From: Candidatus Villigracilis affinis
GTDB taxonomy: Bacteria > Chloroflexota > Anaerolineae > Anaerolineales > Villigracilaceae
Direction of reading: 5' to 3'
DNA length: 64,000 nucleotides
Assembly: GCA_016718275.1 (NCBI GenBank)
Contig: JADKEA010000023.1
Span: forward strand, 186,001 to 250,000
Shown here: in pieces, positions 25,196-34,248 of the stretch
Layout of the letters: each line of letters opens with the position of its first letter
Numbering within the stretch: position 1 is the stretch's first letter
The notes under the pieces: generated by a model
What the model was told of the DNA's origin: nothing
Seen by the model: only the letters and a program-made list of their open reading frames with translations
Database searches by the model: none
Translations under genes and position numbers: made by a program

Positions 25196-26640
25196 ATGAC
25201 GCAACCTAATTACCTGGATTACTACACTATTCTTCCGCTGATCACCTTGATCGTATGGTCATGTGTGCTTTTGCTGGTGGATTTGTTTATCCCCAAAAAG
25301 CAAAAAGGCTGGACAGCTTTTCTTGCTGCTCTGGGTCTTGCCATCACGCTTGGCCTGACCATCACCCAGATCGGCCTCAATAATGCAGGCTTTAGCGGCA
25401 TGGTGTTGGTTGACGGTTTTTCAACCTTTGCCAATGTGCTGCTTCTCGCCAGTGGGCTGCTGGGAATTGCGCTGGCCTTCGGGTATACACGCCGCATGGG
25501 CATTGAGCGCGGCGAATATTACACCCTGCTTATTTTCAGCGTCTCAGGCATGATGTTGATGACCCAAGCCGCTGACCTGATCATTGTGTTCCTCGCGCTT
25601 GAGCTTCTTTCCATTCCGCTCTATGTGCTGGCCGCATTTGCCCGCCCCAATCCTCAATCTCAGGAAGCGGGTGTCAAATACTTCCTGCTGGGTGCTTTCG
25701 CAACTGGATTTGTTGTATACGGAACCGCCCTCGTTTTTGGAGCGACTGGAACCACATCCCTAAGTGGGATTTTCTACGCCGTTTCAAACGGAGCCTCGAT
25801 CCTGCTTCTGACCATTGGGGCTGCTCTCATCCTTGTCGGTTTCGGTTTCAAGGTTGCGGCTGTTCCCTTCCACATGTGGACTCCAGATGTATATGAAGGC
25901 GCTCCTACTGCTGTGACGGCTTTCATGTCCTCGGGCGCGAAGATCGCTGGCTTTGCCGCTTTATTGCGCGTGTTCTCCACTGCATTCCCAGCCCTTTCCA
26001 CAGATATCTCTGATATTCTCTGGGTATTTGCCGCATTGACCATGGTGGTCGGTAACCTCACTGCCATTTCGCAGACGAACATCAAGCGCATGCTGGCATA
26101 TTCCAGCATTGCACATGCAGGGTATATCCTCATGGCGTTCGTTCCTTATGGCAATCAGGAAGTCGGATCCGTTTCGGTTGCGGCAGGCTTGTTCTATCTT
26201 GTAACCTATGTGTTGACGAACTTCGGCACATGGGCGGTGGTCATCACCCTCGAAAAAGCGGAAGGCAAAGGGCTCGAGATCAACGATTATGCGGGCTCGC
26301 GAAAAAATATCCCGCTCTCGCCGCAGCCATGACCGTTTTCATGCTTTCGTTTATCGGCTTCCCTCCAACCCTTGGCATGGTCGGTAAGTTTTATCTCTTC
26401 CGCGCCGCGATCGCTGGCGGATATAACGGCCTTGCGATCATCGGTGTGGTGACATCGCTCATTTCAGCATACTACTATCTGCGTGTGGTGGTCACCATGT
26501 ACATGCGTGAAGGCGACCCGACCATTGAGCGTGAACCCTGGCTTGGTGTCACCACTGCTGTGACCGCGATCGCAACCGTTGTGTTAAGTTTCGTTCCGCA
26601 GTTCCTGTTCCTGCTGGCAAGTACAGCGATAATTCGATAG
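25196..26640 (+). CDS. nuoN: NADH-quinone oxidoreductase subunit N, frameshifted
   Basis: The third antiporter-like proton pump and last gene of the operon. The first frame runs from ATG 25196 (GGAG upstream; a TTG at 25154 is less likely) through VPFHMWTPDVYEGAPTAVTA and TNIKRMLAYSSIAHAGYILM. It derails at about 26293 into a short non-homologous tail that stops at 26332. The second frame continues without a gap as KYPALAAAMTVFMLSFIGFP to 26640. Adding one G to the GGG at 26293-26295 restores DYAGLAKKYPALAAAM, so a single base is missing. About 481 residues if repaired, normal for NuoN. Confidence 0.92.
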
Positions 26641-26655
26641 ATTGGTTTTCAAATA

Positions 26656-26688
26656 AAAAGCGATGGCGTAACTGCCATCGCTTTTCTG
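26656..26688. terminator. Bidirectional terminator at the end of the nuo operon
   Basis: AAAAGCGATGGC, a six-base loop and GCCATCGCTTTT. It also faces the convergent minus-strand gene that ends at 26689. Confidence 0.85.
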
Positions 26689-27135
26689 TTACAAATTTCC
26701 AATCGCAGAGCTTGGAGGATTGGGTTTAGAGAAGAATTTTCTTTTGATGATCTGAAAGAGAATGACGAGCGGGATAATCACCAAAAGTGTCAACACAAAG
26801 CTGACCGCCAGTGAAATCCAAAAATATTTCGGGAAATATTCCAACGCGCCGTAGCCGAGGTCCTGGGCGGGGAGTTGATTTCCCTGCGCATCCTCGCAAT
26901 ACCCGTAAAGAACCTTTTCTCCGGGATGAGTATAGGTGGTTTCCTCCCAACCGGTGACGAGTGTGGTACCCGGCGGGCAGGCAATCTCCTGCAGGATATC
27001 CTTGTCAAGAATGGGGACAGCCACCGTTGCGATGCATGCCAATGTCACAGCCAGCAGAGCAACTGTAAGGAGGAAGAGGGAAAGCCCTCCACAGCCGAAA
27101 AAAGTCTTCCATGCTCTATTTGAATTGTTCGACAT
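26689..27135 (-). CDS. Small two-helix membrane protein of unknown function
   Basis: 148 residues. Helix one is at about 17-42 and helix two at about 104-128, enclosing an external loop with two cysteines (ACPPGTTLVTGWEE ... GYCEDAQGN). A Lys-rich tail follows. The plan and loop signature (CPxG ... xC.. ..GN/S) resemble the protein at 43578-43997, suggesting a small paralogous family. AAGGTG precedes the start. No function is assigned. Confidence 0.65.
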   Translation of the reverse strand: MSNNSNRAWKTFFGCGGLSLFLLTVALLAVTLACIATVAVPILDKDILQEIACPPGTTLVTGWEETTYTHPGEKVLYGYCEDAQGNQLPAQDLGYGALEYFPKYFWISLAVSFVLTLLVIIPLVILFQIIKRKFFSKPNPPSSAIGNL

Positions 27136-27236
27136 GTCACACCTTCCGAAAATAAATTAATGATTGAAAATATTGTAGGCTTTTTTTCATCCCCTTGAAA
27201 TGGGATGAAGGTCAGGTGTTTGGTAGAATACCCCGC

Positions 27237-27902
27237 ATGCCGATCAAATCGAAAGACACTATTAAAGGGCGGGCCATTTATGTGCTGGCCGTGATCGTAC
27301 TGCTCAACATGATTTATCCGATCACGGCGGGGAACGACCCTGCAGCCTTGATTTTGTATCAGGTTTTGTACGCGGGGCTGTTCGTGGTTGGGATTGTCAT
27401 CACCAGCGATAGCCGCGCGCACATCACCTGGTCGATCGCCATTGCGGTGGTCTGGTTGATCGCGGCGGTTCTATATGCGCTTGACCCCACCAATGCCTGG
27501 AAGATTCAGATCACTTATTTGATCTTGCTGGTTTATCACGTAATGATCGTCTCGGTTTTGATGCGCTATATTTTCACCGCGGAATCCGTCACGGCTGACG
27601 TGATCTACGCCGCTTGTGCTGTCTACTTCCTGCTCTCCTTCTTCTTTGTCCCCATTTATGGCATGCTGGAGACCGCCATCCCCGGCTCGTTTGTAGATAA
27701 TACCCTCGGCGCGCCCGTCCAGTGGCAGCAATTCGTGTATTACAGCCTGATCACCCTCAGCACGGCGGGGTATGGGGATGTACTTCCCGCGAGTATGTGG
27801 GCGAGGATGCTGGCGGGCATCGAGGTCACAGTAGGCGTGCTTTATGTGGCTATTTTGGTGGCGCGGCTCGTCAGTCTGTATGACATTCAGCGCAAACGCT
27901 GA
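27237..27902 (+). CDS. Potassium channel protein (ion channel, TxGYGD-type filter)
   Basis: 221 residues from ATG 27237. Five or six membrane helices, with a pore loop before the last helix: VYYSLITLSTAGYGDVLP. STAGYGD matches the K+ selectivity filter T-x-G-Y-G-D. No C-terminal RCK domain is present, so gating is not obvious. A longer start at 27195 lies upstream of a TAGAAT box (27224-27229) that ends seven bases before 27237, which favours the shorter, possibly leaderless, form. Confidence 0.85.
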   Translation: MPIKSKDTIKGRAIYVLAVIVLLNMIYPITAGNDPAALILYQVLYAGLFVVGIVITSDSRAHITWSIAIAVVWLIAAVLYALDPTNAWKIQITYLILLVYHVMIVSVLMRYIFTAESVTADVIYAACAVYFLLSFFFVPIYGMLETAIPGSFVDNTLGAPVQWQQFVYYSLITLSTAGYGDVLPASMWARMLAGIEVTVGVLYVAILVARLVSLYDIQRKR

Positions 27903-27915
27903 TGCCGCTTTTTTG

Positions 27916-27943
27916 TTGACACACTTTTTCTTTGCGGTATAAT
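27916..27943 (+). promoter_or_regulatory. Sigma-70 promoter of tRNA-Lys
   Basis: Perfect TTGACA and TATAAT separated by 16 bases. The predicted start is about 15 bases before the tRNA. Confidence 0.85.
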
Positions 27944-27965
27944 ACCGCTCGCAAGTTTGGTGAAT

Positions 27966-28037
27966 GGCTCCGTAGCTCAATGGCAGAGCAGTTGCCTCTT
28001 AAGCAATTGGTTGAGGGTTCGAATCCCCCCGGAGTCA
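27966..28037 (+). tRNA. tRNA-Lys (anticodon CTT)
   Basis: 72 bases that fold as a cloverleaf: acceptor GGCTCCG with CGGAGTC, D-arm GCTC/GAGC, anticodon stem GTTGC/GCAAT around loop CTCTTAA with CTT in the middle, and T-loop TTCGAAT. One A-C mismatch lies in the T-stem. The 3' CCA is not encoded. It has its own promoter and terminator. Confidence 0.95.
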
Positions 28038-28043
28038 CAGGCG

Positions 28044-28077
28044 GAAGTCCGATTTTGAAGAATCGGACTTCAAGTTT
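28044..28077 (+). terminator. Terminator of tRNA-Lys
   Basis: GAAGTCCGATT and AATCGGACTTC form an 11-bp stem with a six-base loop, followed by AAGTTTTT. Confidence 0.82.
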
Positions 28078-28079
28078 TT

Positions 28080-28294
28080 AAAACAGATTTGTTTTTATGC
28101 GCCTGAGGAAATGAAATTTGGATGAATATGTTTCGGGGAAACTGATGTTTGGGATGTTGAACCCAGATCAACGGAAGTGCGAAGCGTCGATTGCGCATAA
28201 CAATCCCGTGTTTCAATTAATGCAAAAAATCATGGTTTTCGAACGATCCTGCGCATTTCCGCTTAGAGGCATATGAGAGATTGAAAACCCCTGC
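28080..28294. other. Intergenic stretch with no visible gene
   Basis: No frame, RNA fold or repeat here could be supported; it precedes the promoter of the TPR gene pair. Confidence 0.5.
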
Positions 28295-28324
28295 TTGACT
28301 TTGATTTCATGAAAATGGTAATAT
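28295..28324 (+). promoter_or_regulatory. Promoter of the TPR gene pair
   Basis: TTGACT and TAATAT separated by 18 bases; start expected near 28331, about 30 bases before the chosen ATG. Confidence 0.6.
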
Positions 28325-28359
28325 AAAAAACGATGTATCTAAAAGGAAGTAAGTGGAGT

Positions 28360-29610
28360 ATGAATCGCAGGCGGACCCGCCCGAATTGGTTCCGCATTAT
28401 TTTATTGTGCCTGTTGGTCTTGGGTGCCTCCTACGTGAATCGATTTGTGATTGCAGCGCGGCCCTCACCATTTTTACCGACCCCCACACCCACGCGTTCG
28501 CCCGAATCGTTCGTCACCGAGGCGCAGGAATATTTCAAGCAGGGACAGCTGCTTCGCGCGATCGAATCTTATCAAGAGGCGATCTTGTCGCGGCCTGATG
28601 ACCCAACCGTATATGTGGCGCTTGCCCAGACCCAGGTTTTTGCAGGTGAGTATGAAGATGCGCAGCAAAGCGCCGAAAGTGCGATTCTGCTTAATAATGC
28701 AAATTCGATGGCGCATGCTGTGCTTGCCTGGTCATTGGGCGAGCAGGGAGAATATATAGAAGCGGAAGACAGCATTGAGCGCGCGCTGACACTTGACCCC
28801 AATAACGCGCTTGCGCATGCCTATTACGTGGAGATCCTTGTGGATTCAGGCTCCTTCGATGTGATCGAAAAAGCGATTGATGAATCAAGGATTGCTGTGG
28901 CGCTAGCCCCCAACACCCTCGAGACCCATCGCGCGCGCGGGCTTATCCTCGAAGCTGTCGGCGAATATGAGGAAGCCATTCGCGAATACCAGTTTGCCAT
29001 CGATATCAACCCCAAAATCGCCGACCTGTATCTTTCGCAGGGAATCAATTTTCGCGCGATGGGCAGTTATGAAGATGCGATCACCGCTTTCTCGAATGCC
29101 GATGCGCTTAACCCCGAAGACCCTACGCCTGATTTTCTCACCTCGCGTACCTATGCCACGCGTGGTGAATTTGGAAAAGCCATGCAATATGCCGAACAGG
29201 CGGTTGCAAATGACGGTGCGGATACGAATCTGCGCGGGAATCTTGGCGTGATGTATTATCGCAATGGATATTGGACCGAAGCCCTTGCAGAATTTGATTA
29301 TGTGATCAACGGCGGTTTTACGCAGGATGGCACCCCGATCAAGGCGCTGCCGCTTGTGCCCAACAATGTGCGTCTTGCCGAATATTATTTCACCTATGGC
29401 CTCGCACTTGCGCGCACCAACAAATGCGGCGATGCGCTGAACATTGCACGCACCATTCTGGAACGCATCCCTGCTGATGAACTGGCTGTGGAAAATGCCA
29501 ATGCGATCATCAGCAAATGCGAACAGAATCTGGTGCAGACGCCAGAACCGCTTCCCACTTCGCCCGAAGCTGCTCCTGTTTCGACGGAAACTCCCACACC
29601 GACACCATGA
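28360..29610 (+). CDS. Membrane-anchored TPR protein
   Basis: 416 residues from ATG 28360, chosen because GTGGAG is just upstream and the in-frame ATG 28333 has no ribosome site. An N-terminal helix (about 10-28) is followed by a PTPTPTRSPES linker and then at least six TPR units, e.g. AQEYFKQGQLLRAIESYQEA and LIEAVGEYEEAIREYQFAI-like repeats. It ends in a Thr/Pro-rich tail. Probably a scaffold outside the membrane. It overlaps the next TPR gene by ATGA, so the two are translationally coupled. Confidence 0.82.
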   Translation: MNRRRTRPNWFRIILLCLLVLGASYVNRFVIAARPSPFLPTPTPTRSPESFVTEAQEYFKQGQLLRAIESYQEAILSRPDDPTVYVALAQTQVFAGEYEDAQQSAESAILLNNANSMAHAVLAWSLGEQGEYIEAEDSIERALTLDPNNALAHAYYVEILVDSGSFDVIEKAIDESRIAVALAPNTLETHRARGLILEAVGEYEEAIREYQFAIDINPKIADLYLSQGINFRAMGSYEDAITAFSNADALNPEDPTPDFLTSRTYATRGEFGKAMQYAEQAVANDGADTNLRGNLGVMYYRNGYWTEALAEFDYVINGGFTQDGTPIKALPLVPNNVRLAEYYFTYGLALARTNKCGDALNIARTILERIPADELAVENANAIISKCEQNLVQTPEPLPTSPEAAPVSTETPTPTP

Positions 29611-31031
29611 ACATCTACCAAAAACGCGACATCTTTCGACGGCGGGGGGAGATCAACGTTTACCGTATGTTCTTCTGGACCACTTTGATCCTTGGAGGCA
29701 TTTGGTTGATTCGCTCTGTGCAGAGCGGCGATGTCAAGCCTTTGTTCTATCCCACGCCCACGCCCACGCGGTTCGCGCTTTCTTATGCTCTCGAAGGCGA
29801 TGCGCAATTTACCGCAGGGGAATTGGATGCTGCCATCACCGCTTACGGTGAAGCCGCGAAAGTGGACCCCACCAACGCCAAGCTGCTGGCAGACCTTGCG
29901 CGCATCCAGACCTATTCATCCGCGATGATGGTGAGTGATGCGGATACCAAGGTGCGTCTGGCGGAGGCGCTTGCTTCTGCCGAACAGGCGGTTGCCCTTT
30001 CACCTGATGACAGCTATGCCCAGTCTGTTTATGCCTTTGTTCTGGATTGGAATGCCAACCCCGTGCTTGTTCCCGATGAAAGGGAAGTGCAGCGCCTGTT
30101 GACCAAGGCCAATGGCGCCGCTGTGCGTGCCTTGCAACTGGACCCTAACAACACCCGCGCTTTGGCTTTCTACGCAGAGATTCTGGTCGACCAGCAAAAA
30201 TGGACAAATGCCCAGCAGATCATCGACCAGGCATTGGAGCGTGACCCATCCTTGATGGATGTGCATCGGGTGCATGCGTATGTGCTTGAGTCGTTGGGCG
30301 AATATGCGCTTGCCATTGAGGCCTATGACCGTGCGATCAACATCGCTCCCAATTTAACATTTTTACATATTCGGGCGGGTGCGAACTACCGTATCCTTGC
30401 TTTTAACAGTCCCAATGAAGAAGTACAGACCCAGCTTTTTGAAAAATCGCTGGAGTATTTCGACAGGGCGGCAACCATCAATGACCAGTTGGGGATCAAT
30501 GATCCTGCGCCATATCTTTCCATTGCAAAGACCTATTCGCAGATGGGGCAATTCTTTATCGCCATCCGTAACGTGCAAAAGACGATCGAGTTCCAACCTG
30601 ACAAGGCGGAGTTCTATGGCGAGTTGGGCGTGTTGTATCACAAGAATCGTAACTATGAGACCGGTATTCTTGCGCTGAAGTGTGCCATCCGCGGCTGTAA
30701 TCAGGACGAATCCTGTGAGGGGCGCGGCGGCTGTGGGAATAGCGATGTCCCTGCAGATGTATCAGGCCTGCCACTTACTTCCAACACGGTCTATTATTAT
30801 GATATTTATGCCTCCGAACTGGCGGCTTTGAGCACCCCGTCGAAGAGCTATTGTGGGGAGGCGCTGGATATTGCCAGCGAGATCGAAGCTTCGGAATTTG
30901 ACAACGACCCGAACATCGCCGCCGATATCGTTGTGGTGCGGACGATCTGCTCCACTTTAAATGATGCCCCCGCTGCAGGTGCGGAAGGAACCCCGTCGGC
31001 CACAGACACAGTGCCGACCGCCGCTCCTTGA
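29607..31031 (+). CDS. Membrane-anchored TPR protein, partner of the preceding gene
   Basis: 474 residues. ATG 29607 overlaps the previous stop; a longer frame from 29517 is an overlap artefact. A basic N-terminus (NIYQKRDIFRRRGEINVYR), a membrane helix at about 20-37, a PTPTPTRFALSYALEGDAQF linker, and then TPR repeats to about 380. A Cys-rich insert (CAIRGCNQDESCEGRGGC) interrupts the repeats. Same design as its neighbour, with which it may form a complex. No enzymatic motif. Confidence 0.82.
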   Translation: MNIYQKRDIFRRRGEINVYRMFFWTTLILGGIWLIRSVQSGDVKPLFYPTPTPTRFALSYALEGDAQFTAGELDAAITAYGEAAKVDPTNAKLLADLARIQTYSSAMMVSDADTKVRLAEALASAEQAVALSPDDSYAQSVYAFVLDWNANPVLVPDEREVQRLLTKANGAAVRALQLDPNNTRALAFYAEILVDQQKWTNAQQIIDQALERDPSLMDVHRVHAYVLESLGEYALAIEAYDRAINIAPNLTFLHIRAGANYRILAFNSPNEEVQTQLFEKSLEYFDRAATINDQLGINDPAPYLSIAKTYSQMGQFFIAIRNVQKTIEFQPDKAEFYGELGVLYHKNRNYETGILALKCAIRGCNQDESCEGRGGCGNSDVPADVSGLPLTSNTVYYYDIYASELAALSTPSKSYCGEALDIASEIEASEFDNDPNIAADIVVVRTICSTLNDAPAAGAEGTPSATDTVPTAAP

Positions 31032-31138
31032 TGATTTTTCGGGGTGGGAATGCTTAGTGAGACCGAATCAGCGTTCGGTTAGGCGGGGAGGCGAATGTTG
31101 GCATCCATCAGAGTTTTGTAAGAATTTATACAATCCCC

Positions 31139-31167
31139 TTGACTTGACCAATTTAACTAGGTAATAT
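31139..31167 (+). promoter_or_regulatory. Sigma-70 promoter of groES-groEL
   Basis: TTGACT and TAATAT with a 17-base spacer, immediately before the CIRCE operator. Confidence 0.8.
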
Positions 31168-31172
31168 TGCAA

Positions 31173-31199
31173 TTAGCACTCGCAAGTATTGAGTGCTAA
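31173..31199 (+). promoter_or_regulatory. CIRCE operator (HrcA binding site)
   Basis: TTAGCACTC, nine bases, GAGTGCTAA: an exact match to the CIRCE consensus. It covers the expected transcription start, so HrcA should block initiation until heat shock. hrcA itself is not in the window. Confidence 0.97.
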
Positions 31200-31245
31200 T
31201 TCTGTGCTTATTCAAAAAATTCAAATCTCTTAATGGAGGCAGGAA

Positions 31246-31545
31246 ATGGCTAAACAACTCTCATTTAAACCCTTGGGCGGCCGCGTGTTGGTCGAGCCCA
31301 TCGAGCAGGAAGAAGTAACCGCTGGCGGTATCGTTCTTCCTGAAACCGCAAAGGAAAAACCCCAACAGGGCAAGATTTTGGCGGCTGGCCCCGGCGACCG
31401 CAATGACAAGGGCGATCGCATCGCCATGGATGTGAAGGCTGGCGATACCGTGCTTTTCGCCAAGTACTCCGGCACCGAAGTGAAGATCGATGGCAAGAAA
31501 TTGCTCATCATGCGCGAGAGCGACCTTCTCGGTATTGTCGGTTAA
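31246..31545 (+). CDS. groES: Co-chaperonin GroES
   Basis: 99 residues. Forms the heptameric lid of the GroEL folding chamber. Shows PLGGRVLVEPIEQEEVTAGG, the mobile loop GGIVLPETAKEKPQQG, and the C-terminal ILRES-like LLIMRESDLLGIV. GGAGG upstream. Under CIRCE control and cotranscribed with groEL. Confidence 0.98.
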   Translation: MAKQLSFKPLGGRVLVEPIEQEEVTAGGIVLPETAKEKPQQGKILAAGPGDRNDKGDRIAMDVKAGDTVLFAKYSGTEVKIDGKKLLIMRESDLLGIVG

Positions 31546-31572
31546 TCCCAATAGAAAAAAAGGAAGTGAACC

Positions 31573-33234
31573 ATGGCTGCTAAACAAATTGTATTTTCAG
31601 AAGATGCTCGCCGTAAGCTTAAGAACGGCATGACTGTTGTTGCGAACGCTGTTTCTGCAACCCTTGGCCCCAAAGGCCGCAATGTGGCAATCGACCGCAA
31701 GTTCGGTTCCCCCACCATCACTCACGACGGTGTTTCCGTTGCGAAGGAAATCGAACTCGAAGATCCTTTCGAGAACATGGGCGCCCAGCTCCTCAAGGAA
31801 GCTGCCCAGAAGACCAATGACATCGCCGGTGACGGTACAACCACCTCCACCGTTTTGGCTTATGCCATCGTAACCGAAGGCCTCAAGGCTCTTGAAGCTG
31901 GTTACAACCCGATGCTCCTCAAGAAGGGCATTGAGCTCGCCACCGAGACCATCGTGACCGAACTCAAGAAGAATTCCGTCAAGATCGATACCCGCGAAGA
32001 GATCGCTTCCGTAGCGACCAACTCTGCCGCAGATGTTGAGATCGGCGAATTGATCGCAGACGTGATGGACAAGGTCGGCAAAGACGGCGTTATCACCGTT
32101 GAAGAATCCAAGACCATGCAGTTCGAAACCGAATTCGTCGAAGGTATGCAGTTCGACCGCGGTTATCTCTCCCCCTACTTCATCACCAACGGCGACCAGA
32201 TGGAAGCCCAGATCAGCGACGCTTATGTCTTGATCTATGACAAGAAAATCTCCGCTGCACAGGACATCGTTCCTTTGCTCGAAAAACTCGTTCAGCTCGG
32301 CAAGCGCGAACTCGTCATCATCGCTGAAGATGTTGACGGCGAAGCTCTCGCTACCTTGATCTTGAACAAGATCCGCGGCATGCTCAACGTGCTCGCCATC
32401 AAGGCCCCTGGCTTTGGTGATCGCCGCAAGGCCATGCTTCAGGATATCGCCGCCCTCACCGGTGGACAGGTCATCTCTGAAGAGACCGGCCGCAAGCTCG
32501 AATCCGCCACTGTTGCCGACCTCGGCCGCGCTGAGAAGGTTGTCTCTGACAAAGAGAACACCACCGTCATCGGCGGCAAGGGCAAGAAGAGCGAAATCGA
32601 AGGTCGCATCAAGGAAATCCGCATCGAGATGGACAAGAGCACCAGCGATTACGACAAGGAAAAACTTCAGGAACGTCTCGCCAAGCTCAGCGGTGGTGTT
32701 GCCATCATCCGCGTAGGCGCCGCGACCGAAACTGAAATGAAGGAAAAGAAGCACCGCGTGGAAGATGCTCTCTCTGCCGCTCGCGCCGCAGTTGAAGAAG
32801 GCATCGTCCCTGGTGGTGAGATCTCCCTCATCAACGCCGCTGGCAAACTCGATAAACTCGCCAAGGCTCATGCCGATGACGAGAACGAAGAGATCAAAGT
32901 CGGCATCAACATCGTCAAGAAGGCTCTCGAAGCCCCGATCCGCAAGTTGGCTTCCAACGCTGGCCAGGATGGCTCCGTCATCATCGACACCGTCCGCCGC
33001 ACCGCCTCCGAGAAGAAGAACCCGAACATCGGCTTCAACGTCCTCACCGGCGAATACACCGACATGATCAAAGCTGGTGTGATCGATCCCGTGAAGGTGG
33101 TTCGTGGCGCTCTCGAAAACGCCGCTTCCATCGCCGCGATGATCCTCACCACCGACGTGCTCATCACCGATGTACCCGCGAAGGAAAACGCTCCTGCCAT
33201 GCCTCCTGGCGGCATGGGCGGCATGGATTACTAA
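31573..33234 (+). CDS. groEL: Chaperonin GroEL
   Basis: 553 residues. ATP-driven folding chamber. Contains GPKGRNVAIDRKFGSPTIT, the ATP-binding AGDGTTTSTVLAYAIV, VEEGIVPGGEISLI in the equatorial domain, and the flexible GGMGGMDY tail. The AAGGAAGTG ribosome site sits after a 27-base gap from groES. Normal length and intact. Confidence 0.98.
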   Translation: MAAKQIVFSEDARRKLKNGMTVVANAVSATLGPKGRNVAIDRKFGSPTITHDGVSVAKEIELEDPFENMGAQLLKEAAQKTNDIAGDGTTTSTVLAYAIVTEGLKALEAGYNPMLLKKGIELATETIVTELKKNSVKIDTREEIASVATNSAADVEIGELIADVMDKVGKDGVITVEESKTMQFETEFVEGMQFDRGYLSPYFITNGDQMEAQISDAYVLIYDKKISAAQDIVPLLEKLVQLGKRELVIIAEDVDGEALATLILNKIRGMLNVLAIKAPGFGDRRKAMLQDIAALTGGQVISEETGRKLESATVADLGRAEKVVSDKENTTVIGGKGKKSEIEGRIKEIRIEMDKSTSDYDKEKLQERLAKLSGGVAIIRVGAATETEMKEKKHRVEDALSAARAAVEEGIVPGGEISLINAAGKLDKLAKAHADDENEEIKVGINIVKKALEAPIRKLASNAGQDGSVIIDTVRRTASEKKNPNIGFNVLTGEYTDMIKAGVIDPVKVVRGALENAASIAAMILTTDVLITDVPAKENAPAMPPGGMGGMDY

Positions 33235-33255
33235 ACCAATCCGTCAACAAATTTG

Positions 33256-33288
33256 TAGAGACACGGCATTGCCGTGTCTCTATGTTTT
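33256..33288 (+). terminator. Terminator of groES-groEL
   Basis: TAGAGACACGGCA and TGCCGTGTCTCTA make an almost perfect palindrome followed by TGTTTTT. The palindrome itself looks like a dispersed repeat type. Confidence 0.8.
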
Positions 33289-33293
33289 TAATA

Positions 33294-33299
33294 TATAAT
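33294..33299 (+). promoter_or_regulatory. -10 box close to a start codon
   Basis: TATAAT ends seven bases before the ATG at 33307, with no Shine-Dalgarno site in between; suggests a leaderless mRNA. Confidence 0.55.
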
Positions 33300-33306
33300 T
33301 CCACGA

Positions 33307-34194
33307 ATGTCTTCAAAACCCCGTTTTTTTGCTCAATTGACTCTGGCTTTTGTTTTGGGATTAAGTGCCTGCGCTTCGCTCGGGACCTCGAGCACGCCCA
33401 CTCTCGAATTGCCGACTTCCACGCCTTTGCCTCCCACTGCCACTCCGCCGCCTTCTGTGGCGACTGTGAATGGGGAATACATCACCATCGCTGAATTTCA
33501 ATCTGAACTGGAGCGTTATAAAGCCGCACAAACCGCGCTGGGACTCTCCTTCACGGATGAAGATGCAGGCAAAGCTGTGCTTGAAGATTTGATCGCGCAG
33601 GTTTTGTTGTCACAAGCTGCCAGAGCGGCGAATTTCACTTTGACAGAAGCAGACTTACAGTCGAGGATTGATGCGCTGGCCGCTCAACTGGGAAGCGCCG
33701 ATGCGTTAAGTCAATGGCAGTCGGCTCATGGCTATGACGATGCTTCCTTCCGCTTTGCACTGAAGCGTTCCATCGAAGCAGCGTGGATGCGTGACAAAAT
33801 CATTGCGGATGTTCCAACCGTTGTTGAACAAATTCACGTCCGCCAGATTTTGACCTATAATGAGGTCGACGCGCGTGCGGCGTTGGATGAGATCAAGGCT
33901 GGCGCAGATTTCGATGAGAAGGCCGCATTCTTTGACCCGGTCACTTTCGGTGAGTTGGGCTGGGTGCCGCGCGGTTACCTGCTCGACCCGTTGGCGGATG
34001 AAGCGTTGTTTGCCTTACAACCAGGCATGTATACGGATGTCATCGCGACAGATGCGGGATTTCATATTTTCAAAGCCGTTGAACGCGGCGAGCACCCGCT
34101 CACGCCCGATGCCCTGTTGACCGTGCAGGAACTTGCGGTTCATACCTGGCTTGCAGAACAGCGCGCAAAAAGCGAGATCACTTTAATTCCCTAG
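33307..34194 (+). CDS. Lipoprotein peptidyl-prolyl isomerase (SurA/PrsA-type)
   Basis: 295 residues. The signal peptide ends in LSAC (Cys22), followed by a Thr/Pro-rich spacer and then a SurA-like N-terminal domain (VATVNGEYITIAEFQSELER) that binds unfolded clients. A PpiC rotamase domain lies at about 175-275 (EQIHVRQILTYNEVDARAAL ... FGELGWVPRG ... AGFHIFKAVERG). It should fold secreted proteins at the outer face of the membrane. Its position after groEL is not proof of co-regulation, as a terminator intervenes. Confidence 0.87.
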   Translation: MSSKPRFFAQLTLAFVLGLSACASLGTSSTPTLELPTSTPLPPTATPPPSVATVNGEYITIAEFQSELERYKAAQTALGLSFTDEDAGKAVLEDLIAQVLLSQAARAANFTLTEADLQSRIDALAAQLGSADALSQWQSAHGYDDASFRFALKRSIEAAWMRDKIIADVPTVVEQIHVRQILTYNEVDARAALDEIKAGADFDEKAAFFDPVTFGELGWVPRGYLLDPLADEALFALQPGMYTDVIATDAGFHIFKAVERGEHPLTPDALLTVQELAVHTWLAEQRAKSEITLIP

Positions 34195-34248
34195 TGTAAA
34201 TGCAACCTTGCAGTTGCCATGATATAAAGTTGTCATTGGAGTTGTGTA

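Noticed and set aside
28080..28294. Possible small RNA or gene after tRNA-Lys
   Set aside because: No promoter, stable fold or open frame could be supported.
31061..31080. Hairpin ACCGAA/TTCGGT after the second TPR gene
   Set aside because: Short stem followed by a G-rich sequence without a T-run; not convincing as a terminator.
31597..32871. 424-codon minus-strand frame within groEL
   Set aside because: Antisense shadow of a fully conserved groEL; no ribosome site or recognisable domain.
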